From assembly GCF_001297775.1 (NCBI RefSeq), contig NZ_LIFX01000011.1:124001-188000 (forward strand): DNA of 64,000 bases, read 5' to 3'. The notes beneath the pieces are model-generated. The model saw only the letters and a list, made by a program, of their open reading frames with translations, ran no database searches and had not been told where the DNA came from. Origin of the DNA: Trabulsiella odontotermitis (GTDB lineage Bacteria > Pseudomonadota > Gammaproteobacteria > Enterobacterales > Enterobacteriaceae). Positions 32,550 through 41,958 of this stretch are shown piece by piece; the stretch's first letter is position 1, and every line of letters begins with the position of its first letter. Made by a program: the position numbers and the translations under genes.

Positions 32550-33971
32550 TTGAACGTCACCGCAGCACTTCGCCAGTCCATCGAACGCACGGCCTGGTAT
32601 AAAAACCGAAAAAGTTATCGGACCCTCTTCTGGCGTGAAATCACCCCCCTTGCTGTACCTATTTTTCTGGAAAACACCTGTGTCCTGTTGATGGGCGTGT
32701 TGAGTACGTTTCTGGTCAGTTGGCTGGGGGCGGAATCCATGGCGGGCGTCGGGCTCGCAGACAGCTTCAACATGGTGGTGATGGCCTTCTTTGCAGCGAT
32801 TGATCTGGGTACGACAGTGGTGGTCGCTTTCAGCCTGGGCAAGCGTGATCACAAGCGGGCGAGGGCGGCGGCGCGGCAATCACTGGTGATCATGGCGCTG
32901 TTTTCCGTTGTGCTGGCGATTGTCATCCATGCTTTTGGGAAAGAGATTATCGACGTCATTGCGGGCGCGGCGACGGAGCCGGTAAAAGCGCTGGCATTGA
33001 CCTACCTTGAGCTGACAGTGATCAGCTATCCGGCGGCAGCCATCGCGCTGATTGGCAGCGGCGCGTTGCGCGGGGCGGGTAATACCAAAATTCCGTTATT
33101 GATTAACGGCGGAATGAACATCCTGAATATCATTATCAGCAGCGGGTTAATCTACGGCTTCCTGTCCTGGCAAGGGCTGGGGTTTGTTGGCGCCGGGCTC
33201 GGGTTAACCATCTCACGCTATATCGGTGCGATTGCCATCGTGCTGGTACTGATGAAAGGGGTGAAATCGCTGCGCATTTCCCTGAGAAGTTACTTCAGGC
33301 CGTTAAATTTCGGCATCATCTGGGAAGTGATGGGCATCGGGATCCCCGCCAGTATCGAATCAGTGCTGTTTAACGGCGGCAAATTATTGACGCAGATGTT
33401 CGTTGCCGGGATGGGGACGGACGTCATCGCGGGTAACTTTATCGCCTTCTCGGTCGCGTCGCTTATCAACCTGCCGGGGAACGCGCTGGGTTCAGCATCA
33501 ACGATCATCACCGGGAAACGTCTTGGCAAAGGGCAGATCGGTCAGGCAGAACGTCAGTTGCGTCATGTGTTCTGGCTGTCGACGATCGGGCTGACGGTGA
33601 TCGCCTGGGGAACCGCGCCACTTGCCGGGCTGTTTGCGTCGTTTTATACCCATGATCAGGATGTACAAGAAGTCGTGAAAGTCCTGCTGTGGCTCAATGC
33701 GGCGTTTATGCCGATCTGGTCGGCGTCCTGGGTGTTGCCGTCAGGCCTGAAAGGGGCGCGTGATGCGCGTTTCGCCATGTGGGTGTCGATGTTCAGTATG
33801 TGGGGCTGTCGCGTGGTGGCCGGGTATGTACTGGGGATTATGCTCGGCATGGGGGTGATCGGCGTCTGGCTCGGCATGTTCCTCGACTGGGCGGTACGCG
33901 GTGTGCTCTTCTACTGGCGCATGGTCAGCGGACGCTGGTTACAGAAATACCCAAAAATAAAATCACAGTAA
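32550..33971 (+). CDS. yeeO: MATE-family exporter YeeO
   Basis: A 473-residue MATE transporter with 12 hydrophobic segments; the E. coli homologue exports flavins and dipeptides. TTG at 32550 is chosen because AAGGA lies five bases upstream and the residues align with the homologous part of E. coli YeeO from about residue 64 on; the E. coli annotation carries a longer N-terminus not seen here. Conserved segments include REITPLAVPIFLEN and GSGALRGAGNTKIP. It lies next to tRNA-Asn, as in E. coli, and is convergent with puuB. Confidence 0.92.
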   Translation: MNVTAALRQSIERTAWYKNRKSYRTLFWREITPLAVPIFLENTCVLLMGVLSTFLVSWLGAESMAGVGLADSFNMVVMAFFAAIDLGTTVVVAFSLGKRDHKRARAAARQSLVIMALFSVVLAIVIHAFGKEIIDVIAGAATEPVKALALTYLELTVISYPAAAIALIGSGALRGAGNTKIPLLINGGMNILNIIISSGLIYGFLSWQGLGFVGAGLGLTISRYIGAIAIVLVLMKGVKSLRISLRSYFRPLNFGIIWEVMGIGIPASIESVLFNGGKLLTQMFVAGMGTDVIAGNFIAFSVASLINLPGNALGSASTIITGKRLGKGQIGQAERQLRHVFWLSTIGLTVIAWGTAPLAGLFASFYTHDQDVQEVVKVLLWLNAAFMPIWSASWVLPSGLKGARDARFAMWVSMFSMWGCRVVAGYVLGIMLGMGVIGVWLGMFLDWAVRGVLFYWRMVSGRWLQKYPKIKSQ

Positions 33972-34001
33972 AAAAACGCACAGGGGGGATCACCCTGTGC
34001 G
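33971..34001 (-). terminator. Terminator of the puuDRCB transcript
   Basis: CGCACAGGG (33977-33985) pairs with CCCTGTGCG (33993-34001). On the minus strand it is followed by six or more T, directly after the puuB stop. Confidence 0.85.
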
Positions 34002-34008
34002 TGGGCCA

Positions 34009-35289
34009 TTAAACCCCAAGGCGATCGCGGAGACTGTAGTACGCCGCACCCATGGCGGTAAACGGAATGCGCAGGTTGCGCCCGCCCGGGAACGGGTAAT
34101 GCGGCAGCTTTGCAAACGCGTCGAAACGCTCTGCATCACCACGTAATGCTTCTGAAACCAGACGGCCAGCCAGATGCGTGCAGGTCACGCCGTGGCCGCT
34201 GTAACCCTGCATGTAATAAATGTTGCCGGACAGGCGGCCAAACTGCGGCATCCGCGAAAGCGTCAGCAGGAAGTTGCCGGTCCAGCGGTAATCGATTTTC
34301 ACCCCTTTCAGTTGCGGGAACGTTTTGAGTAGTTTCGGCATGATCAGGCGCTCAACATCATCGGGATCACGCGCGCCATACACCACACCGCCGCCATACA
34401 GCAGGCGGTTATCGCCGGTCAGACGGTAGTAATCCAGCAGATAGTTACAGTCTTCCACACAGTAGTTATTCGGGATCAATGACTGCGCCACTTCCGCTGA
34501 CAGCGGCTCGGTGGTCACCACCTGCGTGCCACATGGCATGCTGCGTTTTGCCAGTTCCGGCTCGACTTTATCGCCGAGATAGGCATTACCGGCGACGATC
34601 ACGTAGCGGGCGGTGACCTGGCCTTTTTCCGTGCTCACCACCGCCGGGTTGCTGTGCTGGATCCTGGTCACTGGCGATTGTTCGTAGACCCGCCCGCCGT
34701 TCAGACGGATCGCGTCGGCTTCACCAATCGCAAGATTCAGTGGATGAATATGACCGCCGCTGCGGTCGAGCAGGGCGCCGACGTAGCGATCGGTATTCAC
34801 CTCTTTAGCGATGGCGTCGGCGTCCAGCAGTTCCAGTTGCGTGTTGCCGTAGCGCTCCCAGTTCTCTTTCTGCTCTTCAAGCGTCGCCAGCTGTTTAGGG
34901 TTCAGGGCCACAAACAGGCCGCCGGGGCGGTAATCGCAATCAATCTGGTAGCGTTTGATGCGCTCGCGAATGATCTCGCCGCCTTCAAACATCATGCTGC
35001 CGAGCATGCGGGCGGCATCGGGGCCGTAGTTGCTTTCGATCACATCGATGTCGCGGCTGTAGGAGTTTACCAGTTGACCGCCGTTGCGCCCGCTGGCGCC
35101 AAATCCGATACGGGCGGATTCCAGCAACACCACGTCGTAACCCATTTCAGCCAGATGCAGGGCGGAAGAAAGGCCCGTGTAACCTCCGCCTACCACGCAG
35201 ACGTCGCAGGTAATGGATTCAGAAAGCGTCGGAAACGGTTCATATTTATTGGCGCTGGCGGCGTAATAGCTTGTGGTATGTTCGGTCAT
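34009..35289 (-). CDS. puuB: Gamma-glutamylputrescine oxidase
   Basis: FAD-dependent oxidase of the DAO family that oxidises gamma-glutamylputrescine to the aldehyde, step two of the Puu pathway. The 426-residue protein has the dinucleotide motif VCVVGGGYTGLSSALHLAE around residues 30-50, a GFGASGRNGGQ flavin segment and the C-terminal GYSGHGVTCTHLAG. It overlaps puuC by 4 bp. It is the last gene of the puuD-R-C-B group here; in E. coli puuE would follow, but a terminator and convergent yeeO come instead. Confidence 0.95.
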   Translation of the reverse strand: MTEHTTSYYAASANKYEPFPTLSESITCDVCVVGGGYTGLSSALHLAEMGYDVVLLESARIGFGASGRNGGQLVNSYSRDIDVIESNYGPDAARMLGSMMFEGGEIIRERIKRYQIDCDYRPGGLFVALNPKQLATLEEQKENWERYGNTQLELLDADAIAKEVNTDRYVGALLDRSGGHIHPLNLAIGEADAIRLNGGRVYEQSPVTRIQHSNPAVVSTEKGQVTARYVIVAGNAYLGDKVEPELAKRSMPCGTQVVTTEPLSAEVAQSLIPNNYCVEDCNYLLDYYRLTGDNRLLYGGGVVYGARDPDDVERLIMPKLLKTFPQLKGVKIDYRWTGNFLLTLSRMPQFGRLSGNIYYMQGYSGHGVTCTHLAGRLVSEALRGDAERFDAFAKLPHYPFPGGRNLRIPFTAMGAAYYSLRDRLGV

Positions 35290-36779
35290 AATGAAGGCTC
35301 CAGGGCAATCCAGATGGTTTTCAGTTCGCTAAATTTTTCGAGGGCATGCAGGGATTTATCGCGACCATTGCCGCTTTGCTTATAACCGCCAAACGGCACG
35401 GTCATGTCCCCGTCGTTATAGTTGTTCACAAACACCGACCCGGCTTTCAGGCGACGGCTCATGCGGTGCGCCCGGTTAAGCGAGCTGGTCCACACAGCCG
35501 CGCCGAGTCCGTAATCACTGTCGTTCGCCAGTTGCAGCGCCTCTTCTTCACTGCGAAAGCGGTTAACGACCAGCACCGGGCCGAAAATTTCGTCACGTGA
35601 AATGTGCGAGTTGGGATCGACATCCACAAAAATGGTCGGGCCGACGGCGGCCGGATGGGCATCGCTGCGGCCGTCGAGCAGCAACGTGTTGCCGGATTCC
35701 CCGTCGCGGATAAAGCTCTGAACGGTGTCGGCGTGGGCGTTATCAATCAGCGTACCCATGGTACAAGCGGGATCGAGCGGATTGCCCGGCTGCCAGTGTT
35801 TAGCCTGTTCTTTAAGCAGCGCCAGGAAGCGATCGGAGATGCTCTCTTCCACCAGCAGGCGGGTTCCGGCGATGCAGACCTGTCCCTGGTTGTAGAAGAT
35901 CCCCGCCGCAGTGGCAGCAGCCGCTTTTTCCAGATCCGGGCAGTCAGCAAAAATCACGTTGGCGCTCTTGCCGCCCGCTTCCAGCCAGACGCGCTTCATA
36001 TTGGAGTCGCCCGCATCTTTCAGCAGTTGTTTCCCGGTACGTGTGGAGCCGGTGAAAGTAATAACGTCCACGTCCGGGTGCAGCGACAGCGCCTGCCCGG
36101 CCTCGTGACCGAAACCGCTGATCACGTTGAGCACGCCGTCAGGCAGCCCGGCTTCTTTTGCCAGTCCCGCCAGCCGCAGGGCGGTCAGCGGTGATTTTTC
36201 CGAGGGTTTTAAAATGACGCTGTTACCCGCGGCCAGCGCCGGGCCGAGCTTCCAGCAGGCCAGCAGCAGCGGGAAGTTCCACGGCACAATGGCGGCAATC
36301 ACGCCAACCGGCTCGCGGACGATCATCGCCAGTTCATTCGGTGACGTGGTTGCCACTTCGCCATACACTTTATCAATGGCTTCGGCGTACCAGCGGATAG
36401 CGCGGGCCGCGCCGGGAATATCATCACGCAGGCTATGGCGAATCGGTTTACCGGTATCGAGCGTTTCCAGTAACGCCAGTTCCTCGTGATGCTGCTCCAT
36501 GAGATCCGCGAGCTTATTCAGCACCGCTTTGCGTTTCGCCGGTGAAGCCTGTGACCAGTCGCCGCGCTCAAACACCTCACGCGCACTGCGTACGGCAAGG
36601 TCAACGTCAGCTTTTTTACCGCGGGCAACGGCGGTAATCGGGTGCTGGGCCGCGGGATCCAGCGTGGCGAACGTGCTGTTATCCTGCGCTTCGCAATACT
36701 CGCCGTTAATAAATAAACGGCTTTCCGGCGTGATATTTTTCGCTTTTTCCTGCCAGTAATTCAGGTGATGGAAATTCAT
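35286..36779 (-). CDS. puuC: Gamma-glutamyl-gamma-aminobutyraldehyde dehydrogenase
   Basis: NAD(P)-dependent aldehyde dehydrogenase that turns gamma-glutamyl-aminobutyraldehyde into gamma-glutamyl-GABA. The 497-residue protein has IVPWNFPLL, the GSTRTGKQL cofactor loop, the general base in WLEAGGKSANV and the nucleophile in NQGQVCIAGTRL. The ALDH C-terminal PFGGYKQSGNGRD is intact. Coupled to puuB by a 4-bp overlap; separated from puuR by a 126-bp gap with two small hairpins. Confidence 0.95.
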   Translation of the reverse strand: MNFHHLNYWQEKAKNITPESRLFINGEYCEAQDNSTFATLDPAAQHPITAVARGKKADVDLAVRSAREVFERGDWSQASPAKRKAVLNKLADLMEQHHEELALLETLDTGKPIRHSLRDDIPGAARAIRWYAEAIDKVYGEVATTSPNELAMIVREPVGVIAAIVPWNFPLLLACWKLGPALAAGNSVILKPSEKSPLTALRLAGLAKEAGLPDGVLNVISGFGHEAGQALSLHPDVDVITFTGSTRTGKQLLKDAGDSNMKRVWLEAGGKSANVIFADCPDLEKAAAATAAGIFYNQGQVCIAGTRLLVEESISDRFLALLKEQAKHWQPGNPLDPACTMGTLIDNAHADTVQSFIRDGESGNTLLLDGRSDAHPAAVGPTIFVDVDPNSHISRDEIFGPVLVVNRFRSEEEALQLANDSDYGLGAAVWTSSLNRAHRMSRRLKAGSVFVNNYNDGDMTVPFGGYKQSGNGRDKSLHALEKFSELKTIWIALEPSL

Positions 36780-36842
36780 AAAAAACCTCTTATTTCAATC
36801 GGATAAATTATTGCTCCGGCAAAATCTGGCCGCAGAGAGCCG

Positions 36843-36898
36843 CAGGCGGATTCGCCTGTGACAATCTGTTGTTAATAAAGGCCTGAACGTATCAGGCC
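36843..36898 (-). terminator. Two hairpins between puuR and puuC
   Basis: GGCCTGA (36880-36886) pairs with TCAGGCC (36892-36898), and CAGGCG (36843-36848) pairs with CGCCTG (36853-36858). The first is followed on the minus strand by TTTATT. They may cause partial termination or mRNA processing between puuR and puuC. Confidence 0.5.
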
Positions 36899-36905
36899 AG
36901 AAAAA

Positions 36906-37463
36906 TCAGAACGTGGTGGGAGTGTGGGCGCTGATGATGCGGCAGATGCCTGCCGAGGTGTTGCTGAAACTGTGAGGAATGCCGGTATTGATGGCGTAAC
37001 TCTGTCCCGCAACTAAGTGATACGACTGACCGTTGATGGTCAATACCACTTCACCTTCCAGTATTGTGCCAATCTCCTCACCTTGGTGTTTGATCCTCTC
37101 GCCGGTCGTTGTACCAGGCTGGTATGTCTCGAAGATCATCGCCAGTGTGCGATTAGGATTTCCGTTGTGAATCAGCTTCATGGAAACCCCCTGACTGCCG
37201 ATTTCAATCAGATCGTCCTGATTAATCACGACCTGCGGCTGGTCTGGTTTTTCCGGTTCGGCAAAGAACTCGGAGAGGGACAGTCCATATACTTTCAGCA
37301 GCTTCTGGAGCGAGCTGATTGCCGGGCTGACTTTATCCTGTTCAATGGTGCTGATTGCACTATGTGTTAATCCAGACAGTTCGGCTGCGCGACGCTGAGA
37401 AAGACCCAGTTGTTGTCGAATCTCCGCCAGACGTTTCCCCGGAGCCAGGCCGTCATCGCTCAT
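36906..37463 (-). CDS. puuR: Transcriptional repressor PuuR
   Basis: Putrescine-responsive repressor of the puu genes. The 185-residue protein has an XRE-type helix-turn-helix at about residues 9-63 (LSQRRAAELSGLTHSAIST) and a C-terminal cupin domain at about 108-178, the same layout and length as E. coli PuuR. It is 26 bp downstream of puuD on the same strand. A likely operator lies in the puuD/puuA intergenic region at 38407-38420. Confidence 0.95.
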   Translation of the reverse strand: MSDDGLAPGKRLAEIRQQLGLSQRRAAELSGLTHSAISTIEQDKVSPAISSLQKLLKVYGLSLSEFFAEPEKPDQPQVVINQDDLIEIGSQGVSMKLIHNGNPNRTLAMIFETYQPGTTTGERIKHQGEEIGTILEGEVVLTINGQSYHLVAGQSYAINTGIPHSFSNTSAGICRIISAHTPTTF

Positions 37464-37489
37464 AATTTCTATTTCCTTAACAGTAGTGG

Positions 37490-38254
37490 TCAGAGCTGCT
37501 GCTTTTCAGCAAGATAGTTCTGACAGGCAGTAATAAAACCTTCGAGCAACAAACGCGACAGGGCGTATTCGCTACTGTTCCACTCCGGGTGCCACTGAAC
37601 GCCCAGCGCGTAAGGATGATCGTGAACGCTCACGGCTTCCACCAGCCCATCCTGCGAACGCGCTTCAACGCGCAGCCGCGGCCCCAGTGTTTTCGCTCCC
37701 TGACCGTGCAGGGAGTTGACCCAGAATGTGCTGCAACCGGGTAATAATGCGCAAAGCAATCCACCTTCCTGTACCTGGACTTCATGCGATGGGGCGTACT
37801 GCTGCTCCACCGGCAACTCCGCATCTTCGCGGTGTTCCAGAAACTGTGGGTGATCGCACAGGCGACGATACAGAGTCCCGCCGGTGGCAACAACCATTTC
37901 CTGCATTCCCCGGCAGATGGCGAAAAGGGGGATGCGCCTTTCGAGCGCGGCGGTGATTAACGCCATGCTCAGTTGATCACGCCCGGGATCGGCGTCAGGC
38001 TCATCGCCGTTTTCACCATAAAGGTGCGGCTGGACATTGCTCGGGCTACCCGGCAGGAAAATACCATCCAGTTTCGGCAACAGGGCGGCAAAAAGCTCCG
38101 GTTCTGCCAGCGCGTGCGGCAACGCGATGGGCAATCCTCCGGCGTTTAACACGGCATTCAGGTACTTCTCCTGCAACGTCTGGGTCTCATGACCCTTGAT
38201 CCTGTTCCTGCACATCACAACACCAATGACTGGCTTGTCAAATATATTGCCCAT
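37490..38254 (-). CDS. puuD: Gamma-glutamyl-GABA hydrolase
   Basis: Class I glutamine amidotransferase-like hydrolase that releases GABA and glutamate from gamma-glutamyl-GABA. ATG at 38254 is chosen: GAGG lies six bases upstream and the resulting 254 residues equal E. coli PuuD; the frame opens four codons earlier at GTG. The nucleophile is in FAICRGMQE and the His/Glu pair in GVQWHPEWN. It starts the minus-strand operon, divergent from puuA. Confidence 0.95.
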   Translation of the reverse strand: MGNIFDKPVIGVVMCRNRIKGHETQTLQEKYLNAVLNAGGLPIALPHALAEPELFAALLPKLDGIFLPGSPSNVQPHLYGENGDEPDADPGRDQLSMALITAALERRIPLFAICRGMQEMVVATGGTLYRRLCDHPQFLEHREDAELPVEQQYAPSHEVQVQEGGLLCALLPGCSTFWVNSLHGQGAKTLGPRLRVEARSQDGLVEAVSVHDHPYALGVQWHPEWNSSEYALSRLLLEGFITACQNYLAEKQQL

Positions 38255-38406
38255 GATCGGCCTCACGTTCTGGAAAAAATTATTGCCAAACGATTCCCTG
38301 TTGCAAATTTCCGTTCAATATTTTCTCAATCTAGCAGTGAGATAACTTGTTTGCAAACTTCATTTAACATTTGACAAACATTTAGATTGCGGCCAGAGTC
38401 GATGAA

Positions 38407-38420
38407 TGGACATTATATTT
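38407..38420. promoter_or_regulatory. Probable PuuR operator
   Basis: TGGACATTATATTT read on the other strand is AAATATAATGTCCA, close to the AAAATATAATGAACA pattern reported for E. coli PuuR. It lies in the divergent puuD/puuA region, 47 bp before puuA. Further copies are less clear. Confidence 0.55.
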
Positions 38421-38466
38421 AACGGTCTGCGTCAGTGACCGTACCTCAAAGCAACGGCGGTGAATC

Positions 38467-39885
38467 ATGGAAACCAATATCGTAGAAGTTGAGAATTTTG
38501 TTCAGCAGTCTGAAGAGAGACGAAGTAGCGCGTTTGCGCGCGAAGTAAAACACTACCTCGAACGTTACCCGCAAACGCAGTATGTCGATGTTCTGTTAAC
38601 CGATCTGAACGGCTGCTTCCGTGGCAAACGTATTCCGGTTTCGGGGTTACGTAAGTTAGAGAAGGGCTGCTATTTCCCGGCCTCAGTATTCGCGATGGAT
38701 ATCCTCGGCAATGTGGTTGAAGAAGCCGGGTTAGGGCAGGAGCTGGGTGAGCCGGATCGCAGTTGCGTCCCTGTGCCGGGCACGCTGACACCGTCCGCAG
38801 CAGACCCTGAGTTTATCGGCCAGATGATGCTGACCATGCTGGATGAAGATGGCGCTCCCTTTGACGTTGAGCCGCGGAACGTACTGAACCGACTCTGGCA
38901 GCAGCTTCGCCAGCGCGGTCTGCACCCCGTGGTAGCGGTAGAGCTGGAGTTCTATTTACTGGACCGGCAGCGTGACGCAGAAGGATATCTCCAGCCGCCG
39001 TGCGCACCTGGCACGCAGGATCGCAATATGCAAAGCCAGGTCTATTCCGTTGACAACCTGAACCATTTCGCCGACGTGCTGACGGATATCGACGATTTAG
39101 CGCGCATGCAACTGATCCCCGCCGATGGCGCGGTTGCTGAAGCCTCGCCCGGACAATTCGAAATCAACCTGCATCATACCGACAACGTACTGGATGCCTG
39201 CGACGATGCGCTGGCGCTGAAGCGTCTGGTTCGTCTGGTGGCCGAGAAGCATAAGATGCACGCCACATTTATGGCGAAGCCGTATGAAGAGCACGCGGGC
39301 AGCGGGATGCATATTCACATCAGTGTGCTGAATAATAAAGGCGAAAACGTACTGGCAGACGCCGATGGCGAAGATTCGACCACTCTGAAGCGGGCACTGG
39401 CGGGAATGATAGACCTGATGCCTGCCTCTATGGCACTGTTAGCGCCTAACGTAAATTCGTATCGCCGTTTCCAGCCTGGCATGTATGTGCCGACGCAGGC
39501 GTCGTGGGGGCACAACAACCGGACGGTTGCGCTGCGAATTCCCTGCGGCGATCGCGATAACCATCGTGTGGAATACCGTGTAGCCGGTGCAGATGCCAAC
39601 CCATATCTGGTGATGGCCACCCTGCTGGCGGGCATTTTGCACGGTCTGGATAACGATCTGCCGTTACCCACAGAGGTTGAAGGTAACGGGCTGGAGCAGG
39701 ACGGCTTACCGTTCCCGATCCGCCAGAGCGACGCGTTGTGTGAATTTACAGAAAATGCCGCGTTGCGCAAGCTGCTGGGGGCGCGTTTTTGCCACGTTTA
39801 TCACGCCTGCAAGAACGACGAGTTAATCCAGTTTGAGCGTCTCATTACCGATACCGAAATCGAGTGGATGCTGAAAAACGCCTGA
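38467..39885 (+). CDS. puuA: Gamma-glutamylputrescine synthetase
   Basis: ATP-dependent ligase that joins glutamate to putrescine, the first step of the Puu pathway. The 472-residue member of the glutamine synthetase superfamily equals E. coli PuuA in length. It has the beta-Grasp N-terminal domain, the VELEFYLLD metal site, EASPGQFEINLHH, GSGMHIHISV and the RIPCGDRDNHRVEYR block. It is divergent from puuD, with the operator region between. Confidence 0.96.
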   Translation: METNIVEVENFVQQSEERRSSAFAREVKHYLERYPQTQYVDVLLTDLNGCFRGKRIPVSGLRKLEKGCYFPASVFAMDILGNVVEEAGLGQELGEPDRSCVPVPGTLTPSAADPEFIGQMMLTMLDEDGAPFDVEPRNVLNRLWQQLRQRGLHPVVAVELEFYLLDRQRDAEGYLQPPCAPGTQDRNMQSQVYSVDNLNHFADVLTDIDDLARMQLIPADGAVAEASPGQFEINLHHTDNVLDACDDALALKRLVRLVAEKHKMHATFMAKPYEEHAGSGMHIHISVLNNKGENVLADADGEDSTTLKRALAGMIDLMPASMALLAPNVNSYRRFQPGMYVPTQASWGHNNRTVALRIPCGDRDNHRVEYRVAGADANPYLVMATLLAGILHGLDNDLPLPTEVEGNGLEQDGLPFPIRQSDALCEFTENAALRKLLGARFCHVYHACKNDELIQFERLITDTEIEWMLKNA

Positions 39886-40234
39886 TTGTCGGGCGAAACC
39901 CACAGATAAGACCGTAGCATCATGCTGCCTGCGCGGAGGCGGGCAGCCAGACATTGCAGGAAATCCTGCCATTTCCCGTATGTCGCGTTATGGAGCGCTG
40001 GCGGCATCGGGTCTTCAGAAACACGACAGATTTTGTGACGAGGAAATGAGATGATGCAGATGTTTAAATACCCGCATGGCGAGGGCGGTTGCCTGAGCCG
40101 CTGTGAGTGCGGACCACTCCCGCACCGTGAACGCTTCTTTACCCCCGATCTCACACGATTTACCCCCTTGCTAAGCAGGTGTGTTCTAAGGAAACAACGA
40201 ACGCAAACCACTGCAGGCAAAGGGGGGAAAGGGC
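39886..40234 (+). other. puuA-puuP intergenic region with hairpin and short open frame
   Basis: About 350 bp. A hairpin with stem GCTGCCTGC / GCGGGCAGC lies near 39923-39948. A 64-codon frame runs from 40051 to 40245 and overlaps the puuP start by 11 bp; it is Cys- and Pro-rich, has a weak AGGAAATGAG ribosome-binding site, and resembles nothing I know. The region may hold a second promoter or leader for puuP. Confidence 0.4.
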
Positions 40235-41626
40235 ATGGCGGCTAACTCCTCTCTGAATACATCAACGCAGGCGGGCAAACCGCAACTGCGTAAATCCCTC
40301 AAGCTCTGGCAGGTCGTGGTGATGGGGCTGGCTTACCTGACGCCGATGACCGTGTTTGATACTTTCGGTATTGTTTCCGGCATCAGTGACGGTCACGTTC
40401 CGGCCTCTTATTTACTGGCGCTGGCCGGAGTGCTGTTCACCGCCATCAGCTATGGCAAACTGGTGCGCCAGTTCCCGCAGGCGGGCTCCGCCTACACCTA
40501 CGCGCAAAAAGCGATTAACCCGCACGTCGGTTTTATGGTCGGCTGGTCGTCGCTGCTTGATTATCTGTTCCTGCCGATGATCAACGTGTTGCTGGCGAAG
40601 ATTTACCTCACCGCGTTGTTCCCCGGTGTCCCGCCGTGGGTATGGGTGGTGACGTTTGTGGCGATCCTGACGGCCGCCAACCTGAAGAGCGTCAACCTGG
40701 TGGCGAACTTTAACGCGCTGTTTGTGCTGGTGCAGATAGCCATCATCGTGGTCTTTATTTACCTGGTGGTGGACGGACTGCATAAAGGCGAGGGCGTCGG
40801 GACAGTCTGGTCGCTGCAGCCGTTTATCAGCCAGAACGCGCATCTGATCCCGATTATTACCGGCGCCACTATCGTCTGTTTCTCGTTCCTCGGTTTTGAC
40901 GCGGTGACGACGCTGTCGGAAGAGACGCCGGATGCGGCAAAAACCATCCCGAAAGCGATTTTCCTCACCGCGCTGTACGGCGGGTTGATCTTCATCGCTG
41001 CGTCATTCTTTATGCAGCTGTTTTTCCCGGATATCAGCCGCTTTAAAGATCCCGATGCCGCATTGCCGGAAATCGCGCTGTACGTCGGCGGTAAGCTGTT
41101 CCAGTCCATTTTCCTGTGCACCACGTTTGTGAATACACTGGCGTCAGGGCTGGCGTCACATGCCAGCGTGTCACGCCTGTTGTACGTCATGGGGCGCGAC
41201 AACGTATTCCCGGAGAAGTATTTCGGTTACGTGCACCCGAAGTGGCGCACTCCGGCGCTGAACGTGATCATGGTGGGCATTGTGGCGCTGTCGGCTCTGT
41301 TTTTCGATCTCGTCACCGCCACGGCACTGATTAACTTTGGCGCGCTGGTGGCCTTCACTTTCGTAAACCTGTCGGTGTTTAACCACTTCTGGCGCCGGGA
41401 AGGGCGTAACAAAACCTGGCAGGAGAAACTGCATTATCTGATCCTGCCGCTGATTGGCGCCGCCACGGTCGCTGTGCTGTGGATTAACCTTGAGATCACC
41501 TCGCTGACGCTGGGGCTGGTCTGGGCGGGTGTCGGGGTTGTCTACCTTGGTTGGCTGACGCAGCGTTTCCGCAAGCCACCGCCGCAGTTCGACGGCGCAA
41601 AAGCGGAGCAGGCGTGGGAATCCTGA
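40235..41626 (+). CDS. puuP: Putrescine importer PuuP
   Basis: Proton-driven putrescine uptake permease of the APC family that feeds the Puu pathway. The 463-residue protein has about 12 membrane segments and is close to E. coli PuuP from [11 protein letters not shown] to the Pro-rich C-terminus. An AAAGGG ribosome-binding site directly precedes the ATG. It follows puuA on the same strand. PlaP, encoded at 22438-23796, is its paralogue. Confidence 0.95.
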   Translation: MAANSSLNTSTQAGKPQLRKSLKLWQVVVMGLAYLTPMTVFDTFGIVSGISDGHVPASYLLALAGVLFTAISYGKLVRQFPQAGSAYTYAQKAINPHVGFMVGWSSLLDYLFLPMINVLLAKIYLTALFPGVPPWVWVVTFVAILTAANLKSVNLVANFNALFVLVQIAIIVVFIYLVVDGLHKGEGVGTVWSLQPFISQNAHLIPIITGATIVCFSFLGFDAVTTLSEETPDAAKTIPKAIFLTALYGGLIFIAASFFMQLFFPDISRFKDPDAALPEIALYVGGKLFQSIFLCTTFVNTLASGLASHASVSRLLYVMGRDNVFPEKYFGYVHPKWRTPALNVIMVGIVALSALFFDLVTATALINFGALVAFTFVNLSVFNHFWRREGRNKTWQEKLHYLILPLIGAATVAVLWINLEITSLTLGLVWAGVGVVYLGWLTQRFRKPPPQFDGAKAEQAWES

Positions 41627-41686
41627 GAGGTAAACGTCCGGAATGGAGAATAAATCGGCAAACGATTTAAATAGTGAAAACAGACT

Positions 41687-41715
41687 TTGACAAGCCCGGG
41701 GTGCCTCGTTAATAT
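41687..41715 (+). promoter_or_regulatory. Promoter of the plus-strand tRNA-Asn
   Basis: TTGACA (41687-41692), 17 bp, TAATAT (41710-41715), then a GC-rich discriminator GCGCCCC. This is the typical stringently controlled stable-RNA promoter. Confidence 0.9.
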
Positions 41716-41733
41716 GCGCCCCGTTCACACGAT

Positions 41734-41809
41734 TCCTCTGTAGTTCAGTCGGTAGAACGGCGGACTGTTAATCCGTATGTCACTGGTTCGAGTCCAGTCA
41801 GAGGAGCCA
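41734..41809 (+). tRNA. tRNA-Asn (GTT)
   Basis: A 76-nt tRNA with encoded CCA and anticodon GTT, identical to the minus-strand copy at 32282-32357. The shared sequence continues about eight bases upstream (CACACGAT). Together they form an inverted repeat bounding yeeO and the puu cluster. Confidence 0.98.
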
Positions 41810-41816
41810 TATTTAG

Positions 41817-41851
41817 AAAAGCCCGCTCAAGGAAACTTAAGCGGGCTTTTT
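41817..41851 (+). terminator. Terminator of the plus-strand tRNA-Asn
   Basis: AAAAGCCCGC (41817-41826) pairs with GCGGGCTTTT (41841-41850), with T-run, 7 bp after the tRNA. Confidence 0.9.
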
Positions 41852-41958
41852 GCTATGAGCGAGGAGCGGACCTTTAGTTGCAAGAAACCTACAAAAGCCA
41901 CAAGAACTACGCCCTCAAAAAGAGCATAAATTTCCGGCTACATTGGATCATCAGATAA

